Assembly: GCA_027604665.1 (NCBI GenBank)
Contig: JADGIZ010000122.1
Location: forward strand, 1-24,644
DNA: 24,644 nt
Reading direction: 5' to 3'
Source of the DNA: Polyrhizophydium stewartii
Taxonomy: Eukaryota > Chytridiomycota > Chytridiomycetes > Rhizophydiales
In this document: piece after piece, positions 9,901-20,476 of the stretch
Layout of the letters: the number at the start of each line of letters is the position of its first letter
Position numbering within the stretch: the stretch's first letter is position 1
The notes under the pieces: model-generated
What the model saw: only the letters and a program-made list of their open reading frames with translations
Told to the model about the DNA's origin: nothing
Database searches by the model: none
Position numbers and translations under genes: made by a program

Positions 9901-11267
9901 CGCGCGATACCTTGTTGGTTGCCGAGCGCAGCGCCGCCTCAGCCATAATCCTGGCCTGCGCGCATGATGCATACATGAGCCTCTTGCGACAGCAGTTCGC
10001 TGCAAATAAGGCCATACTCGCTGCTGACCTTTTCGTTGTTGTCGGAGCCCTTGAGGAAGAAGCGCTCGGCCATCTGGTTGAAAATGACCGCATGTTTTCT
10101 GTGCAGACTGTATGCGCCGTAAATCAGACTGTTGGCCTTCTTGGACGCTTCTCCGCGGTCTTTGTCGGGCGTTGATGGGTTTCTGGCCTTGTTCGTTTCC
10201 ATCACAGAAATCAGGGCCAGAGCGTCCACGTTCTCCGGGTTCTGCCAAATAGTGCGCGGGCAGCACATGTCAGACATTAGCGCAGAAGCCACAGACTGCG
10301 AGATCAGCAAACAACAAGTACCAGCTCAAGTGCGCGCGAGAACGCAGCGCGAGCCTCGGCCTCCATCCCCAGGTGATAAAAGGTCAAGCCGATCGGGACC
10401 CGCACGTCCGGCTGGATGTCTGGTACAAGGACGAGCACACGCTGGTAGTGCATCAGCGCCGCCTTGTAGTCGCCCTTTTGAAATTCGACGGTGGCCTGGT
10501 GTGTGCGGCGGGGATGCGGCGGTCAGAATGCAGCCGGGGCTCTGGCCACCACCACAACGTCGTCGCACCAGGCCCAGCAAAGCAGGCAGGTAGTTGGCGT
10601 CCTGCTGCAGAGCGCCGCGGAAGCTGTACATGGCTTGGTAGAGCTGCTTGCGGACCAGCATGAGATTGGCTGGCGCAGTGCCCATGCCATATCAGTCACC
10701 TGGCGGCAGCTCGGCGCAACCACAGCCGCCCAAGGCGCACCTTTGCCGACGATGGTGAGCAAGTTCATGCGGTCCATGCTCTCTGCGCGGTTGAGCAGCG
10801 ACGTTGCGTTGGCAGTGTGTGTGTCGAACTCGGCGGCATTGGCTTCGGCGAGCTCGATGCTGCGGGCGGCCATGGCGTTGAGTATCTGGATCACAATCAC
10901 ATCCTCTCCCGAGCGGGCTTGGAGCAGAAAGGTCAGTGTGCGCGCTTGCGCTCGCAGCGGCGCTACGGCGAAGGCGCACTTGCGGAGGTTTCGAGAGCGG
11001 CTTCGAGAAACCTGTCGAATGTCTCCATGCGACCGAGACGGTAGTACTGGAGCTGGCGTCGCGACGTCAGCCGCCAGCAGCCAGAGGTCGCTCGCTCACG
11101 GCGCTCGTTACCGCAAACTCGAGGAAGTACGAGAGCTGGATTCCCTCGGATATCAGGACATTGAGCAGGGCCTCCCAGGATGTGGGGTCCTCGAGCGTCG
11201 CCGTGTTTACGACGAGCACCTCCTGGTTGCCCTGTCTGTGGAGCGGAATCTCGAACGTCGTGTCCAT
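6978..11267 (-). CDS. CTR9: RNA polymerase II-associated CTR9 (Paf1 complex TPR scaffold)
   Basis: CTR9 is the tetratricopeptide-repeat scaffold of the Paf1 complex, which promotes transcription elongation and histone H2B ubiquitination. The 17 exons are 11112-11267, 10980-11052, 10741-10917, 10569-10669, 10322-10495, 10029-10241, 9757-9955, 9619-9692, 9334-9544, 8917-9249, 8579-8841, 8351-8494, 8189-8281, 7965-8099, 7739-7890, 7206-7664 and 6978-7134 (1037 residues). Diagnostic stretches are GDYKAALMHYQRVL, AFSRALEL, KEPNNYETLM, PPELYNNLAVLYHL, LKVHPSYVD, ALRQDTRNVYAATGI and TVNLAHVLVEIGQ. The repeats are followed by a charged coiled coil (about residues 870-955), a glycine run, an acidic run and a basic nuclear-type tail ending IDSDED. 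Length and order match yeast and animal CTR9. All junction phases agree. Confidence 0.95.
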
Positions 11268-11601
11268 GAGGGCGGATCGCTCTTGGCGTGTGGGCGGGCT
11301 GCTCTGGGCGTGGGCGACGCCGGCGTGCGTGCGCGCGGGGCAGGGTGGGCCAGAGCATGCGGGCGTGCCGCGGGGCAACCGAGCGCAGCGCGGAGCTGGT
11401 CGGTAAGCGTCGAAAGCGGCCAGGCGCGGTCGGGGCCACGGGGTCCGCGGGCGGGCTCACGGGTGCGAAGAGCGGATCGCAAGTGAAGTTCCGACTGGGT
11501 GTCTCGCACGCCTTCACCACGCCCCCACTGACCGGCACACACATGCCCACACGCACGGGTCTAGCAGCCGCTATCTGACCATCGCCACCTCCAGGGCGGC
11601 C
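11268..11601. other. Intergenic region, CTR9 promoter and ECO1 3' end
   Basis: This 334-base stretch lies between the ECO1 stop and the CTR9 start, both on the minus strand. It should hold the ECO1 3' untranslated region and the CTR9 promoter and leader. It is very GC-rich and stays open in several frames, but none of those frames shows a recognisable protein. No TATA box was seen. Confidence 0.6.
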
Positions 11602-12890
11602 TCATCGATACACTTTATAGCGCTCGCCCAGGTACTGCCTTGCGAGATGCCGGCCAGCGCTCGTGGGCTGCGAGAAAGCCAGCGCATTGCGGGCCAGCTC
11701 ACAGCCCAACACAAAGCGGTGTCTACCAGGCATGCATAAATATCGTCGGTCGCAGTACAGAGGTTAGCAGGGCTGGATCATCCCTGGCATAAACTTTGTT
11801 TGACAAGCCCGGATTCCGCACCGAACAGCGTCCAGTAGCCGCGTCGCAACGCCCTTGCGGCGGTCGGCGGCCGCAACCCAGATGCGGCTAATGCCGCAGA
11901 TGGCGGCGCTGGGATTACTGCATGACGAGCAGTCGTAGTCAGATAAGTGATCTATCTCGGTTCTGCTGCCCGGAAAAAGGGCATATTCCAGCTTACTCGG
12001 AGCACTCGGTTGTGCTGACTGCTTCATATGCAATCGATATCGGTTCGGCAATCGTGCAGCCCTTGACATTGCCGTTAACGCCCAGACAGACGAATCCCTG
12101 AGTCGTTGGGTGCGTGTGAGCTTGGCGCCCGTGGCAGATTAAGGGGCCGATGTGCATTGCACCTGGCATGCAGCCCCAGGAGGCGCCTCGCTCGGAACTG
12201 CCCCAAGCTCCCTGTCAACGACTTGCAGCAGATCCATGAGCTAATTCAGGTCGTTCACAGTCAGCTCGTAACGCCCAGCCCAGCTTCACGGATATCGACA
12301 CTCAACCTTGGTCCATTCTCGCGGGCTGCTCAGCAGCGTGACATGCACGATGTAGGAGCGGTCGGCCGCCATAAACAGCTGCGGCAGCTCAACGTTCCTC
12401 TGCACGGTCAAGGGCGTGAGCATGACTTGCGACTCTGCGGTGCTTCGCATGCACACACCCATCGGACGCCATTGAGGAAGGTCCTGTGGTATGCGCGGTG
12501 CAGCCTCTGGTCCTCGTCCTCGCCCGCAACGAACTCCATCCCGCACTCGCTGCACGTGCGTGCAGAAGGCCGCCGCTGACCCAGCTGCAGCGTCGTCTGC
12601 ACGAGCCGCGTGCCCGCGTGGGCGTCATGCGCCTCCTTGGAGCCTTGTCTCTGGAGAAGGCGGCTCGGCTGCGAGAGGGGCGGCGTGGGCGGCGTCCTGG
12701 CGCCAGCGCCGGGTGCGGTCTTCTTGGAAACAGCGCCGCCGCGGCCGAGGCGCTGAGTCAGCGGCCGTCGCTCGCCCGACAAGCCACCGGCGGCGGTGCG
12801 CGAGGTGCCGCTGCCGCTGCTGCCGCCTCGTGTCGCGAAGGCCTCGATGCTCGTGCGGGCTGTCGGCGCCGACGAACCGCGTCCGAACAT
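11602..12890 (-). CDS. ECO1: Cohesin N-acetyltransferase ECO1/ESCO
   Basis: ECO1 acetylates the cohesin subunit SMC3 during S phase to establish sister-chromatid cohesion. Exons are 12459-12890, 12307-12399, 12163-12240, 11997-12097, 11822-11917 and 11602-11722 (306 residues). The family zinc finger is present (C113, C116, H131, H135; CSECGMEF...HRAYH), preceded by LVQTTLQLGQ. The acetyltransferase core shows VKGCTIAEPI, then AICGISRIWV, the acetyl-CoA loop RRKGVATRLLD and the C-terminal NALAFSQPTSAGRHLARQY block. The N-terminal 100 residues are basic and disordered. RTSIEAFA there resembles a degenerate PCNA-binding box but lacks the glutamine. TFB2 ends 38 bases upstream on the same strand. 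All intron phases agree, and identification is firm. Confidence 0.94.
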
Positions 12891-12928
12891 GAAATGTCCG
12901 GAAACTCTGATGCGGATTCATTGACGAG

Positions 12929-12932
12929 TCAA

Positions 12933-12964
<32 letters not shown>

Positions 12965-15297
12965 CTGCCGGGCAACAAAAGCTTTGATATGCTCGTGTCC
13001 CTCGTTGGAGACAACGATCAAGCGCTTGGCGTCCGAATGCCACAGCTCGTAGCCAAAGTCGGTTGCCTGCTTGAGAATGTCGCGGTAATCCTGCTCGCGC
13101 GAGAACATCTGGTACAGGTAGCCTGTATAGAGACCACCATGCAGTCAGAAAACGGCCATACGCGGTTCTCAGTCGGCAGGAAAGCCCACCGCGCGAAATC
13201 CGCAGCCGGTTCCTCTCCATTTCCCACAGCCGGATCTGATCAACAATGGTGGACGGAATCACGGGAGACTGGGGCAGCAGCGGGCCCGCATGTCAGCAGC
13301 GTAAAACATGGTCTGTTCAGAGCTCGACCGCTCTGCTTACGCTCTTGCGCATTTCTGGATGTGCGTGAGTCGTAAGGTATGCAATGATCTGTAAACGAAA
13401 AGTAGCGCAGCGCGGATCCGTCAGCCACGGTCGCTGTTCGGCGCTGCGGTGTCACGTCGGCGTTTCCAGGGCGCACCTGATCCGAAGTGATGCCTTTTGC
13501 GAGTGCATCACGCACGCTGTCACGAGTAATCAGGCCGATCACCATGTTGGCGAAGCGCACGCGCATCGAGACAAACAAGCTCAACACGGCGATCTGCAAC
13601 GGCGAGTTGGTGTACGCATAAACGCGGTAGTTTGTCTCGACTATAATGAAGCCCTCGGATTCGGCTGCTTGGTCGCGCGAAGTGAGCGAGACAGACATTG
13701 ACGAGCCAGAGGTGAGCGACGTCGCGAGCCGTGTTGGGTAGAATCGAGTGGATTTTTTCTGAGCAGGACCGGGCCATAACGAGGGATTGTCAGTGACAGG
13801 CAGGAGGCAAGTGAGTGACAGTGCAGCTTACCTTGCGCTGGTATATCAGTCCCAGATGCTTGAGGTCGTCGAGCATGTGCTTTTGCGTCGGTGTGAGCGT
13901 CTCGATCGAGTAATCCTTGCATGAAACCGTCAGCTAGATGTACTCGCATGTGCCGCCATTGAAACAGCTGCATCGTTGCCCGCGCTTCGCTTGCGTACCT
14001 GTCCAAGCTCAAGGCTGCCGAGCTGGAAGAAGAAATTGAGCACCTCCACGAGTTGCATGTTGAGTTGCTGCGGGGAAGCGGGTCAGGCACGCGCTTAGAG
14101 ACGTGCGCAGATACGCAATCTTGCCTCGGCCATATCCAGATACTGCAAAAGAAAGGCCCATATTTGAACGTTCACATCCTGCAGAAGGAACTGGAATCCC
14201 TTGGACGTGATGCGCAGTTCGCCGTCGGTCCTGCGCCGCAGTGTGAGCGTCGACTCGCGGAAATGATGGGCAGGCGACTGTACCGTACGGAGAAACGGCC
14301 ATCAGCCCCGACTTCTCAAGCAGCTTCACGATCGCCTGTGGGCCACGAGCCGCGAGCCGCCCACAAAAAGTGTCAGACAGTTTCCAAAGAATAAATCCGT
14401 CAAAACGGCACGCAACCTTTGGCCGCTTCTCTGAAGGTGTGCCGACGAGATAGTGCAGGACAGACTCCCAGCACTCTGTTGCATACCGATCCAGGAACGC
14501 CGTTGTCGGGCGGTGCTTGTCCGACGACTCGCTCGGCAGGCCAAACGACGAATGGGCACCACTGAAGGATCCAAGTTTAGGCGCAGCGTGAGCGTGCATG
14601 CTCGCAGCTGATGATCCTGTCCCGCGCTATCAACGTCTCCGCACCTGCCAACCAGGGCATTATGCAGATTCGTCTGAAAGACGACGTTGATGGAAACCGT
14701 GCGCTTTCCACCATCCGAGCCCAGCGAAACGATGTGAAGCTTTGAGAGGCCGCCAAGAATATCCAAAAATATCCTGCATTTGAAGCAGTTAGGCCAGGGG
14801 CTCCACGGTGGCGACTTGTGAGATACTCATCTGGCGGTGTGCCAGCACCCACCCGCTATGCTCTGGCTGTGCCCAGGACTCGATCACGGATTCCCGAACT
14901 GCGGAAGATGTATACAGGAGCCGCAGCACGGTGTGCTTTGCGAGGCTGGGCAGCATCCTGCGGCAGCAACGTCGCCCGAGTGAGGTCAGCGTGTTGCTCG
15001 GACGCCAGAGTCAGCGGGTTGATCCAGACTCACCGCAGGACGGCGAGGCAAGTCGCTGGCTGGGTGTAAAGCTGGTCCAGCGTAGCGCGTGGCAGCGACT
15101 CTAGGTACTTGCCGACGTTGCCCTACTCACGGCGTCAGCAGCCAACGCTTGGAGGCCTGGCACCCCTGGGCCAAGGCCTCCGCTGCAAGGTCGGCGACAC
15201 GGCCAAGGCCGGCCCGTGGGGTCTGCGGCGGAGACGGCTGCCGAGAAAGGCTGAGACCCACGCTGATAGAGAGCCCCGCGTCAATGGCCGCCTGCAT
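12929..15297 (-). CDS. TFB2: TFIIH core subunit TFB2 (p52/GTF2H4)
   Basis: TFB2/p52 anchors the XPB/Ssl2 translocase in TFIIH, which serves RNA polymerase II initiation and nucleotide-excision repair. Exons are 15262-15297, 15034-15122, 14853-14957, 14645-14773, 14417-14561, 14289-14335, 14125-14230, 13999-14067, 13832-13915, 13477-13758, 13341-13388, 13190-13268 and 12929-13122 (470 residues). Clear family blocks are [96 protein letters not shown] and [14 protein letters not shown]. Exon 1 (12 codons) and its 139-base intron are the least certain part. Intron 14068-14124 uses a GC donor. The protein ends in nine glutamines and an arginine, an unusual tail for this family. It diverges from the PPR gene. 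Confidence 0.93.
12932..12961 (-). repeat. TFB2: CAG repeat encoding the TFB2 polyglutamine tail
   Basis: Nine CAG codons in a row on the minus strand, followed by CGT and the stop, encode the last residues of TFB2. Pure CAG runs mutate by slippage. The tract lies at the extreme C-terminus, after the last conserved block, so length changes there should be tolerated. Confidence 0.85.
14068..14124 (-). other. TFB2: GC-AG intron in TFB2
   Basis: The exon before ends in the codon GAG and the intron begins GCAAGA. It ends CCCCGCAG and has a CCTGACC branch-like site. Only this donor joins LLQYLDMAE to [16 protein letters not shown] in frame, and both sides match the TFB2 family. Nearby GT donors give the wrong phase. 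Confidence 0.8.
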
Positions 15298-15569
15298 CTG
15301 CGCGCGAGGCTGCGCGACGGGTGCCGGGTCAGCACGGTGGTCGGAGCAGCGCCGAGGTGGCTGCCTCCTTGCCTTGTCGACGATCTTGGCCAAAGTGCCG
15401 CATTTGGGCTCGACTTGGTTGTGATGAGCACGCCAGAAACAATGGTGCTGTTGGCAGCGCGAGATCGCGGTGCTTGCGACCGAGAGTCGTGTGCTGTTGA
15501 TGTCCAGCCCAGACAGGGCCGTCTTGCGAGCGTCGGTGTCATTGCTTCTTTGACCGCTTGGCCGACTCG
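15298..15569. promoter_or_regulatory. Divergent promoter region of TFB2 and the PPR gene
   Basis: These 272 bases separate the proposed starts of TFB2 (minus) and the PPR gene (plus). If TFB2 has another start, part of this would be leader. It is GC-rich with no TATA box or repeat that stands out. The role is inferred from orientation. Confidence 0.45.
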
Positions 15570-18115
15570 ATGCGGATCAAGATCGCAAAGTCGCTCGCTG
15601 CAGCCCGCTCGCCTCGAGCGACAGCTTCCGTCACGGGAGCAGCGGCCGCAGCAAAGGCTCCCACGGCACGCACGGTCTCGAGCAAGCCAGGAACAGGGCA
15701 GCATGGGTCCGAGCCCGGTCCCGCGCGCTCGCAGGACGCAGACGGCGACACAGACACCTCGAACCAGCTTCTCGGCCTGCTGACCCAGCACTTCTTCAGA
15801 CACCTCGACGGCCCCACCAAGCCAAGAGCGCGGCTGCTCGACAGGCCCGGAAAAGACCTCCTGCCTCCCGCGCAGCACCCAAGGCAGCAGCCTGCTAGGA
15901 GCACGGAGCATCGACCGGCGGGCACGACTCAGGCCTCCACGTCTTGGGACGTCTACTCGGAGCTTGTCGATAGTGCACTGCGGACGTCGTCACTGTCAGA
16001 GTTTGAGCGCCACAAGCTCTTTGGTCTTGTCGAAACAACGCCGGCCGACTCGCCCGGATCTGTGAATACAAAAACCGCTGTCTTGGAGGCCGTCATCGAC
16101 AAGCTCGGGCCCCACGCGACAAGCAGTCAGTTTATGGCACTTGCGTCTCTGCTTGAGAAGCAGGTGTGCTCTCGGCTGGCCTTGACAGCGGAATGAGATG
16201 CCGTCTCTGAGCTGACCGTACGTTCTGAAAACAGAGCGATTTGGGCCGCCTTGTTCGGCTTTTCAACAAGCTGCACTCGCATGGCATCAGCGGCAGCCCC
16301 GAGCTCTACACGATCTTGATCCGCAACCTTGTCACCCACGGCGCCGTCGACTCGGCGGCGGAGCTCTTTACGTGCATGCGCACGTCGCCTGGCTATGCGT
16401 TGCCAGGATCGCACATCAAGACGCCGTTTGGTTCTCTGCTATTGCCAGTCAAACCCGATCTCCCGTCTTTTCTAGACTCGCAAGGCCCTTCGCGTGCATC
16501 ATCAAAGCCCGCCGCCGACTCGCAACAGTCGCTTTTCTACCAGAAGCGGGCATTCCCACGGCCAAACACCGCAGCTTTTGAAATCCTTGCGGCTGGGCTT
16601 TGTCGTGCCGGCGAGCACAAGAGCGTGGACGCCCTTGTGCATGCAATGCGCCTTGAGCCCTTGCCGCTGTCGCCAGGCATACTGGTTGTGCTTATTGACT
16701 CGTTTGTGCGGCGGCGCATGTTCCTTGCCGCGGTTGGCGCGCATCGGCAGCTCGTCGAGCGCCTGACGCAGACTCGTCGCAAACGAACCCAGCATCCCCA
16801 GCCGTCCGATAACCCCAAAGGCAGCGTGCCGACAGCGCGCAAGCAGTTTGTCCCGCCCAACCTCGCATACCTCAAAAATGCATGCGTCGCCCTCTGCCAC
16901 ACGCGCCATATCGACGAGGCGCTTGATCTCGTAGCCGCTTTTGCCGAGAAGCAGGCGCTCGTCGACCAAGGCACGCATCCCGGGGCTGCCATTCCGCCGC
17001 AGATCTACAAGTTTATGATCTCGCACTCCACAAAGTCCATGCAAATTGACGAGGCATTCTCGGTCTTGGCGCACGCTCGCTCGCTGTACGGCGCAAGTTC
17101 GCTCGCTTTCTTGGATCTAGCGTCGAGTTCCATGACCGTCGCCCACGCTTTGCAGCGTCATGACCTTGCTGCACAACTGCTAGAGTCCATGGGCTCACCA
17201 GAGCTGGCGGTGCTGTGCACCAATCCCAACGTCAGACGCATTGTGCTCGAGATGCAATCGCTCCGCACCGACGAACATATCCTCGCTACGCTGCTATCAG
17301 CGGCGGTGTCTTCAGATCCAGATTCAGTCGAAAGATCCGACCTTGCGAACGAGCTCGCTGGCAAACTTGCCAGTGCCGGGCATGCCAACGTGGTCGCGAA
17401 AATCGTCGGAGACATTGTCAACGGCGCAGAGACACCTGAGCAGGCCGATCGTGTTCATGAAAGGGTCTCTGCGCCGCTCGTATCCACGCTTATTTTGCAA
17501 GGTCACGGCGATGCTGCGTGGCGGGTCCTGAATGCCGCGGTCATGCTCGAGGAAGGATCCCAAGATCACTGGACGAGGCTTCGCTCGAGCAAAGTCTACT
17601 CGGACACTGTCGTTCCCCTCGCGCTCTGCGTGTGCGACGAAGAACACGTTGAGGCTTCGCTCCATGCCGTGCATATCCTGACCGAGGCTCTCGGTCACCG
17701 CAGCAAGGCGTCCGACGCTGTTGCACTCCATTTTGCCCGGCATTCCTCTGCTCCGGATCGCGCGCTTGGTCTGCTTATGCAGCTGCCATTGTGGGATCCA
17801 ACCGTGTCCGGGCTTATTGATGCCGTCGATGCGCTGTGCTCGCGCGGCATGGCCCAAGCTGCACGGACTCTGTCGGACTCGCTCGACTCAAGCTCGTCTG
17901 CTGCCGCTGGCCTCCAGCAGCGCATCATTCGGACGCGACTCGACTTTAACGCATACAGCGCATCAGCCCAGCCTGAAGCACCCAACGGCGACAACAGCCC
18001 ACCGCCAGTCGCTTTCGTTCCGATCTCGCAGCTACAGGAATCGCAGGTGGCGGCCGCCCAAGCCTGGGCGGCAGGCGCACCAGGGCGAGGCGGCGTGCCT
18101 GTGGACGGCATATAA
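15570..18115 (+). CDS. Pentatricopeptide-repeat protein, probably mitochondrial
   Basis: This 824-residue protein has exons 15570-16163 and 16235-18115, with a 71-base intron between in-phase codons. It carries helical repeats of the PPR type: GRLVRLFNKLHSHGISGSPE with YTILIRNLVTHGAVDSAAEL, then AFEILAAGLCRAGEH and LAYLKNACVALCHTRHIDEA. PPR proteins bind RNA in mitochondria and act in transcript processing or translation. The first 40 residues (MRIKIAKSLAAARSPR onward) are rich in Arg, Ala and Ser and lack acidic residues, as expected of a mitochondrial presequence. The target RNA and the closest named family member were not recognised. The C-terminal half is weaker as PPR and may be another helical repeat. 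The ATG at 15570 is the first in the frame. TATAA overlaps the stop, and ATTAAA at 18122 may be the poly(A) signal. Confidence 0.8.
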
Positions 18116-18121
18116 AAGACC

Positions 18122-18127
18122 ATTAAA
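18122..18127 (+). terminator. ATTAAA variant poly(A) signal after the PPR gene
   Basis: ATTAAA lies six bases past the PPR stop, in the 91-base gap before the convergent taxilin stop. It is a common variant of AATAAA. Assignment rests on position alone. Confidence 0.4.
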
Positions 18128-18206
18128 ATCGTACGAGGGACGACAAAGCCGCTAAGCGCAGACCGCTTGGCCGGCTGACGTTGTTGCACCCATCACATCC
18201 ACGCCT

Positions 18207-20476
18207 TCACACCCTCGAGCCATTCGAGGTTCGCGCGGCGCCGCCGGTGTTGGCGCTGGTTGATTGGCGGCTCACGGCATTTGCAGCTGCGCCGGAGCCC
18301 GTGCTCGTCCCGCCGTTGGGAGCGACGGCGGCCGCGGTTGCTGCGCCATCAGGCGCCGGCAAAGCGCCAGGATCAACACCTGCAGTCGCCGCGGTTGCAT
18401 CGGAACCTGCGGCATCAGGTGGAGCCACGCCGTCGGGCACATCCGCCGCATCTGGCGCTGCGCCGTTAGGTGCGGCCTTGCCAAGCTTGCTGTTGAAGCG
18501 AGACTCGTAGTAGCTGACGAGCTTGCGGAGATTGTTTCTCTCTGTCTGCAGCGCGCGACAGAGCGACTCGAGCTTGGCCTTGGCGGCAGTGACGGCCTGA
18601 ATTTCCTGCTGCGACTTGGCTCGCTGCAAGGCCACACCAAGTCAAGGTCAGCCGAAAGCGCATGGGAGCCGCAGAGTCGCGCATATGATGCACCTCATCG
18701 GCCATATCCTGGATCGTTTTGTTCATCGTCTCGTATTTTGTGCGGATGTTGGCGTTCTCTTTCTCCAGATTGCGCGTCTTTTTGCCCATCTGCAACGCAA
18801 TCAATCAAGCGCACTGTGAGCGGGCCGATGGCGGCAAGACCATTCGCACGCGAGGTAGCTTGCCTGCTCAATTTCACGACGGAACGTGTGGAAAAGCTCG
18901 TTGCTCTGGTTGAGGGTTGCCTCGACCTGGCGGTGGGCGCAAGTAAATAGGCACTTGGTGAGATTCCCACGAGACACATTGCATTGCACCCTCGCGCACC
19001 GCGCGCGCGATGCCATACCTGCCGAAACTTTTCAATATAGACCGCAAGCTGCTTGCGAAGCTCGTTCTCGGTCTTAACGAATGAGGACATTTGAATTTTG
19101 AGCGACTTGGCTTTGCTCGCCTCCTGCTCGGCCTTTTGGCGCTGCTGCTCGCATTTGGCCTGACAGATATGAAACTCGAGGTCTTTGGACTTGACAATGG
19201 ACAGAAAGTGTCTTTCTCGCAGCTCGTACTGCTCCAGAAAGTTGCGGAATCGCTCTTTGAGGCTGTTGCACGAGAGATGCCGTCAGAGCGCGGTGTGCAC
19301 GGACAACAGCAGCTGGTGCGGCTCAAGAGAGTTTTCTCACATCTCCGTATCTTCAGAGCAACGGCGCGTGTCCTCGTGCTTCTCCTCGAGGCTGGAGCGG
19401 ATCTGCCACATGGCCGACTCGAGCTGGGTCGAGAGTTCAGCCGACTTTTGCTGCTCCTGAGCCGCGGTTTGCTTGACCTCGTCCTGGCAGACGCACATCA
19501 GCCTTTGCGATTCACATGTGCTGGCGCAAGTGCGAGCGCGTCTGGAGATTCAGACGGGCACTGCCTAGAGGCGACACGCACCTTGATGCGTTTGTTCTCC
19601 TTTTGGAGCTCGCGGCATAACGACTCGATTTTCTGTCTCTGCGCGACAGCCTTTTGCCTCTCGGCGATGGCTGGCACAAGAAGCAAGCTCGAGTCAGAAG
19701 TGGATGGAAACAGCATCATGTGCTTCCAAATTGCGTTCTGGAAGTCGAGTTCAGGCGCACCATCGTCTCTTTCTCTGAGCGCATAGTCGAATCGACTCCT
19801 GATCCGCTTGGCTTCGAGCTCCTTTCGCTTGGCTTCCCCAAACTGCCCTCGCACAATACGCCAGGTCAGCAAGATTGCAGCGGCGTTCAAACACATGCGA
19901 TCAGGCACGGACCGCTTCAATGAGCCTTTTGTAGAGCACTTCTTTGCGCTCGCGGTCCGAGGATTGCTCTTCAAGCTGGCGATTAACTCCTATCAACTCC
20001 TCGCGGGTCATAAATTCGGCTGCATCGGCGCCAGGGGGGCTGCGTCAGCCAAATAGTGTCCCATCCAATGGGACAGTAGAGCGCTGCATTGGTCTCAGCG
20101 CACCGAGTGACGCCTCATGGACGATTGTCTCGTGGTCGTCGATGGGCAGGATGAGGCTATGGAGAGCGGGGGCCGGCGCCGCGCCTGTCGCCGCAGGCTG
20201 AGATGGCTTTGGCTGCCTCCTTCCAGTCGCTGCTGCCGCCGCCGCAGTCGTCTGCTGCTGCTGCTGCTGCTGTTGCAACGGCGGGGCAGCCGCCGCCTTG
20301 GCCTCTCGGGCGGCCTGGGGAGCAGTGTTTTGCGTCGAGCCTGCTTTGGATGCCGAAGCGGGCTGCGGACGCGACTGCACGTTGGACGCTGGTGCTGGGG
20401 CCGGCGCTTGCGCGTGCGGCTGCGTGGTGTTCGCGGAGCGGGTTCCGGACGCGGATGACGCCGAGCTGGGCCTCAT
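18207..20476 (-). CDS. Taxilin-family coiled-coil protein
   Basis: Taxilins are long cytoplasmic coiled-coil proteins that bind syntaxins and nascent-polypeptide-associated complex in animals; the fungal role is less clear. Exons are 20104-20476, 19913-20019, 19761-19842, 19582-19670, 19341-19483, 19019-19262, 18864-18926, 18694-18789 and 18207-18623 (537 residues). Typical blocks are RFRNFLEQYELRERHFLSI, then LNQSNELFHTFRREIEQ, MGKKTRNLEKEN, TKYETMNKTIQDMADE and LESLCRALQTERNNLRKLV. The coiled coil spans about residues 125-450. The N-terminus is low-complexity (Ala/Pro/Gln, eight glutamines near residue 70). The last 85 residues are Ala/Gly/Pro-rich. In intron 1 the acceptor at 20020 is used; the nearer CAG gives the wrong phase. 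The intron at 18790-18863 begins GC. Confidence 0.88.
18790..18863 (-). other. GC-AG intron in taxilin
   Basis: The exon ends with the codon CAG (FRREIEQ), the intron starts GCAAGC and it ends TTGCAG before ATGGGCAAAAAG. The junction joins REIEQ to MGKKTRNLEKEN, a contiguous block in the taxilin family. The only close GT donor leads to the wrong frame. Confidence 0.8.

Noticed and set aside
9956..10028. A 19-base micro-intron or a frameshift in CTR9 near 9956-9975
   Set aside because: The frame change is fully explained by a 73-base intron at 9956-10028. Removing it gives an ungapped fit to the family across NNEK and ARIMAEAALRS.
10491..11486. 331-codon plus-strand frame over the CTR9 start
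   Set aside because: It is antisense to well-matched CTR9 exons, and its translation is Arg/Ser/Ala-biased without a domain.
15135..15911. 258-codon minus-strand frame between TFB2 and the PPR gene
   Set aside because: It covers TFB2 intron 1, the shared promoter and the antisense of the PPR presequence, with no recognisable content.
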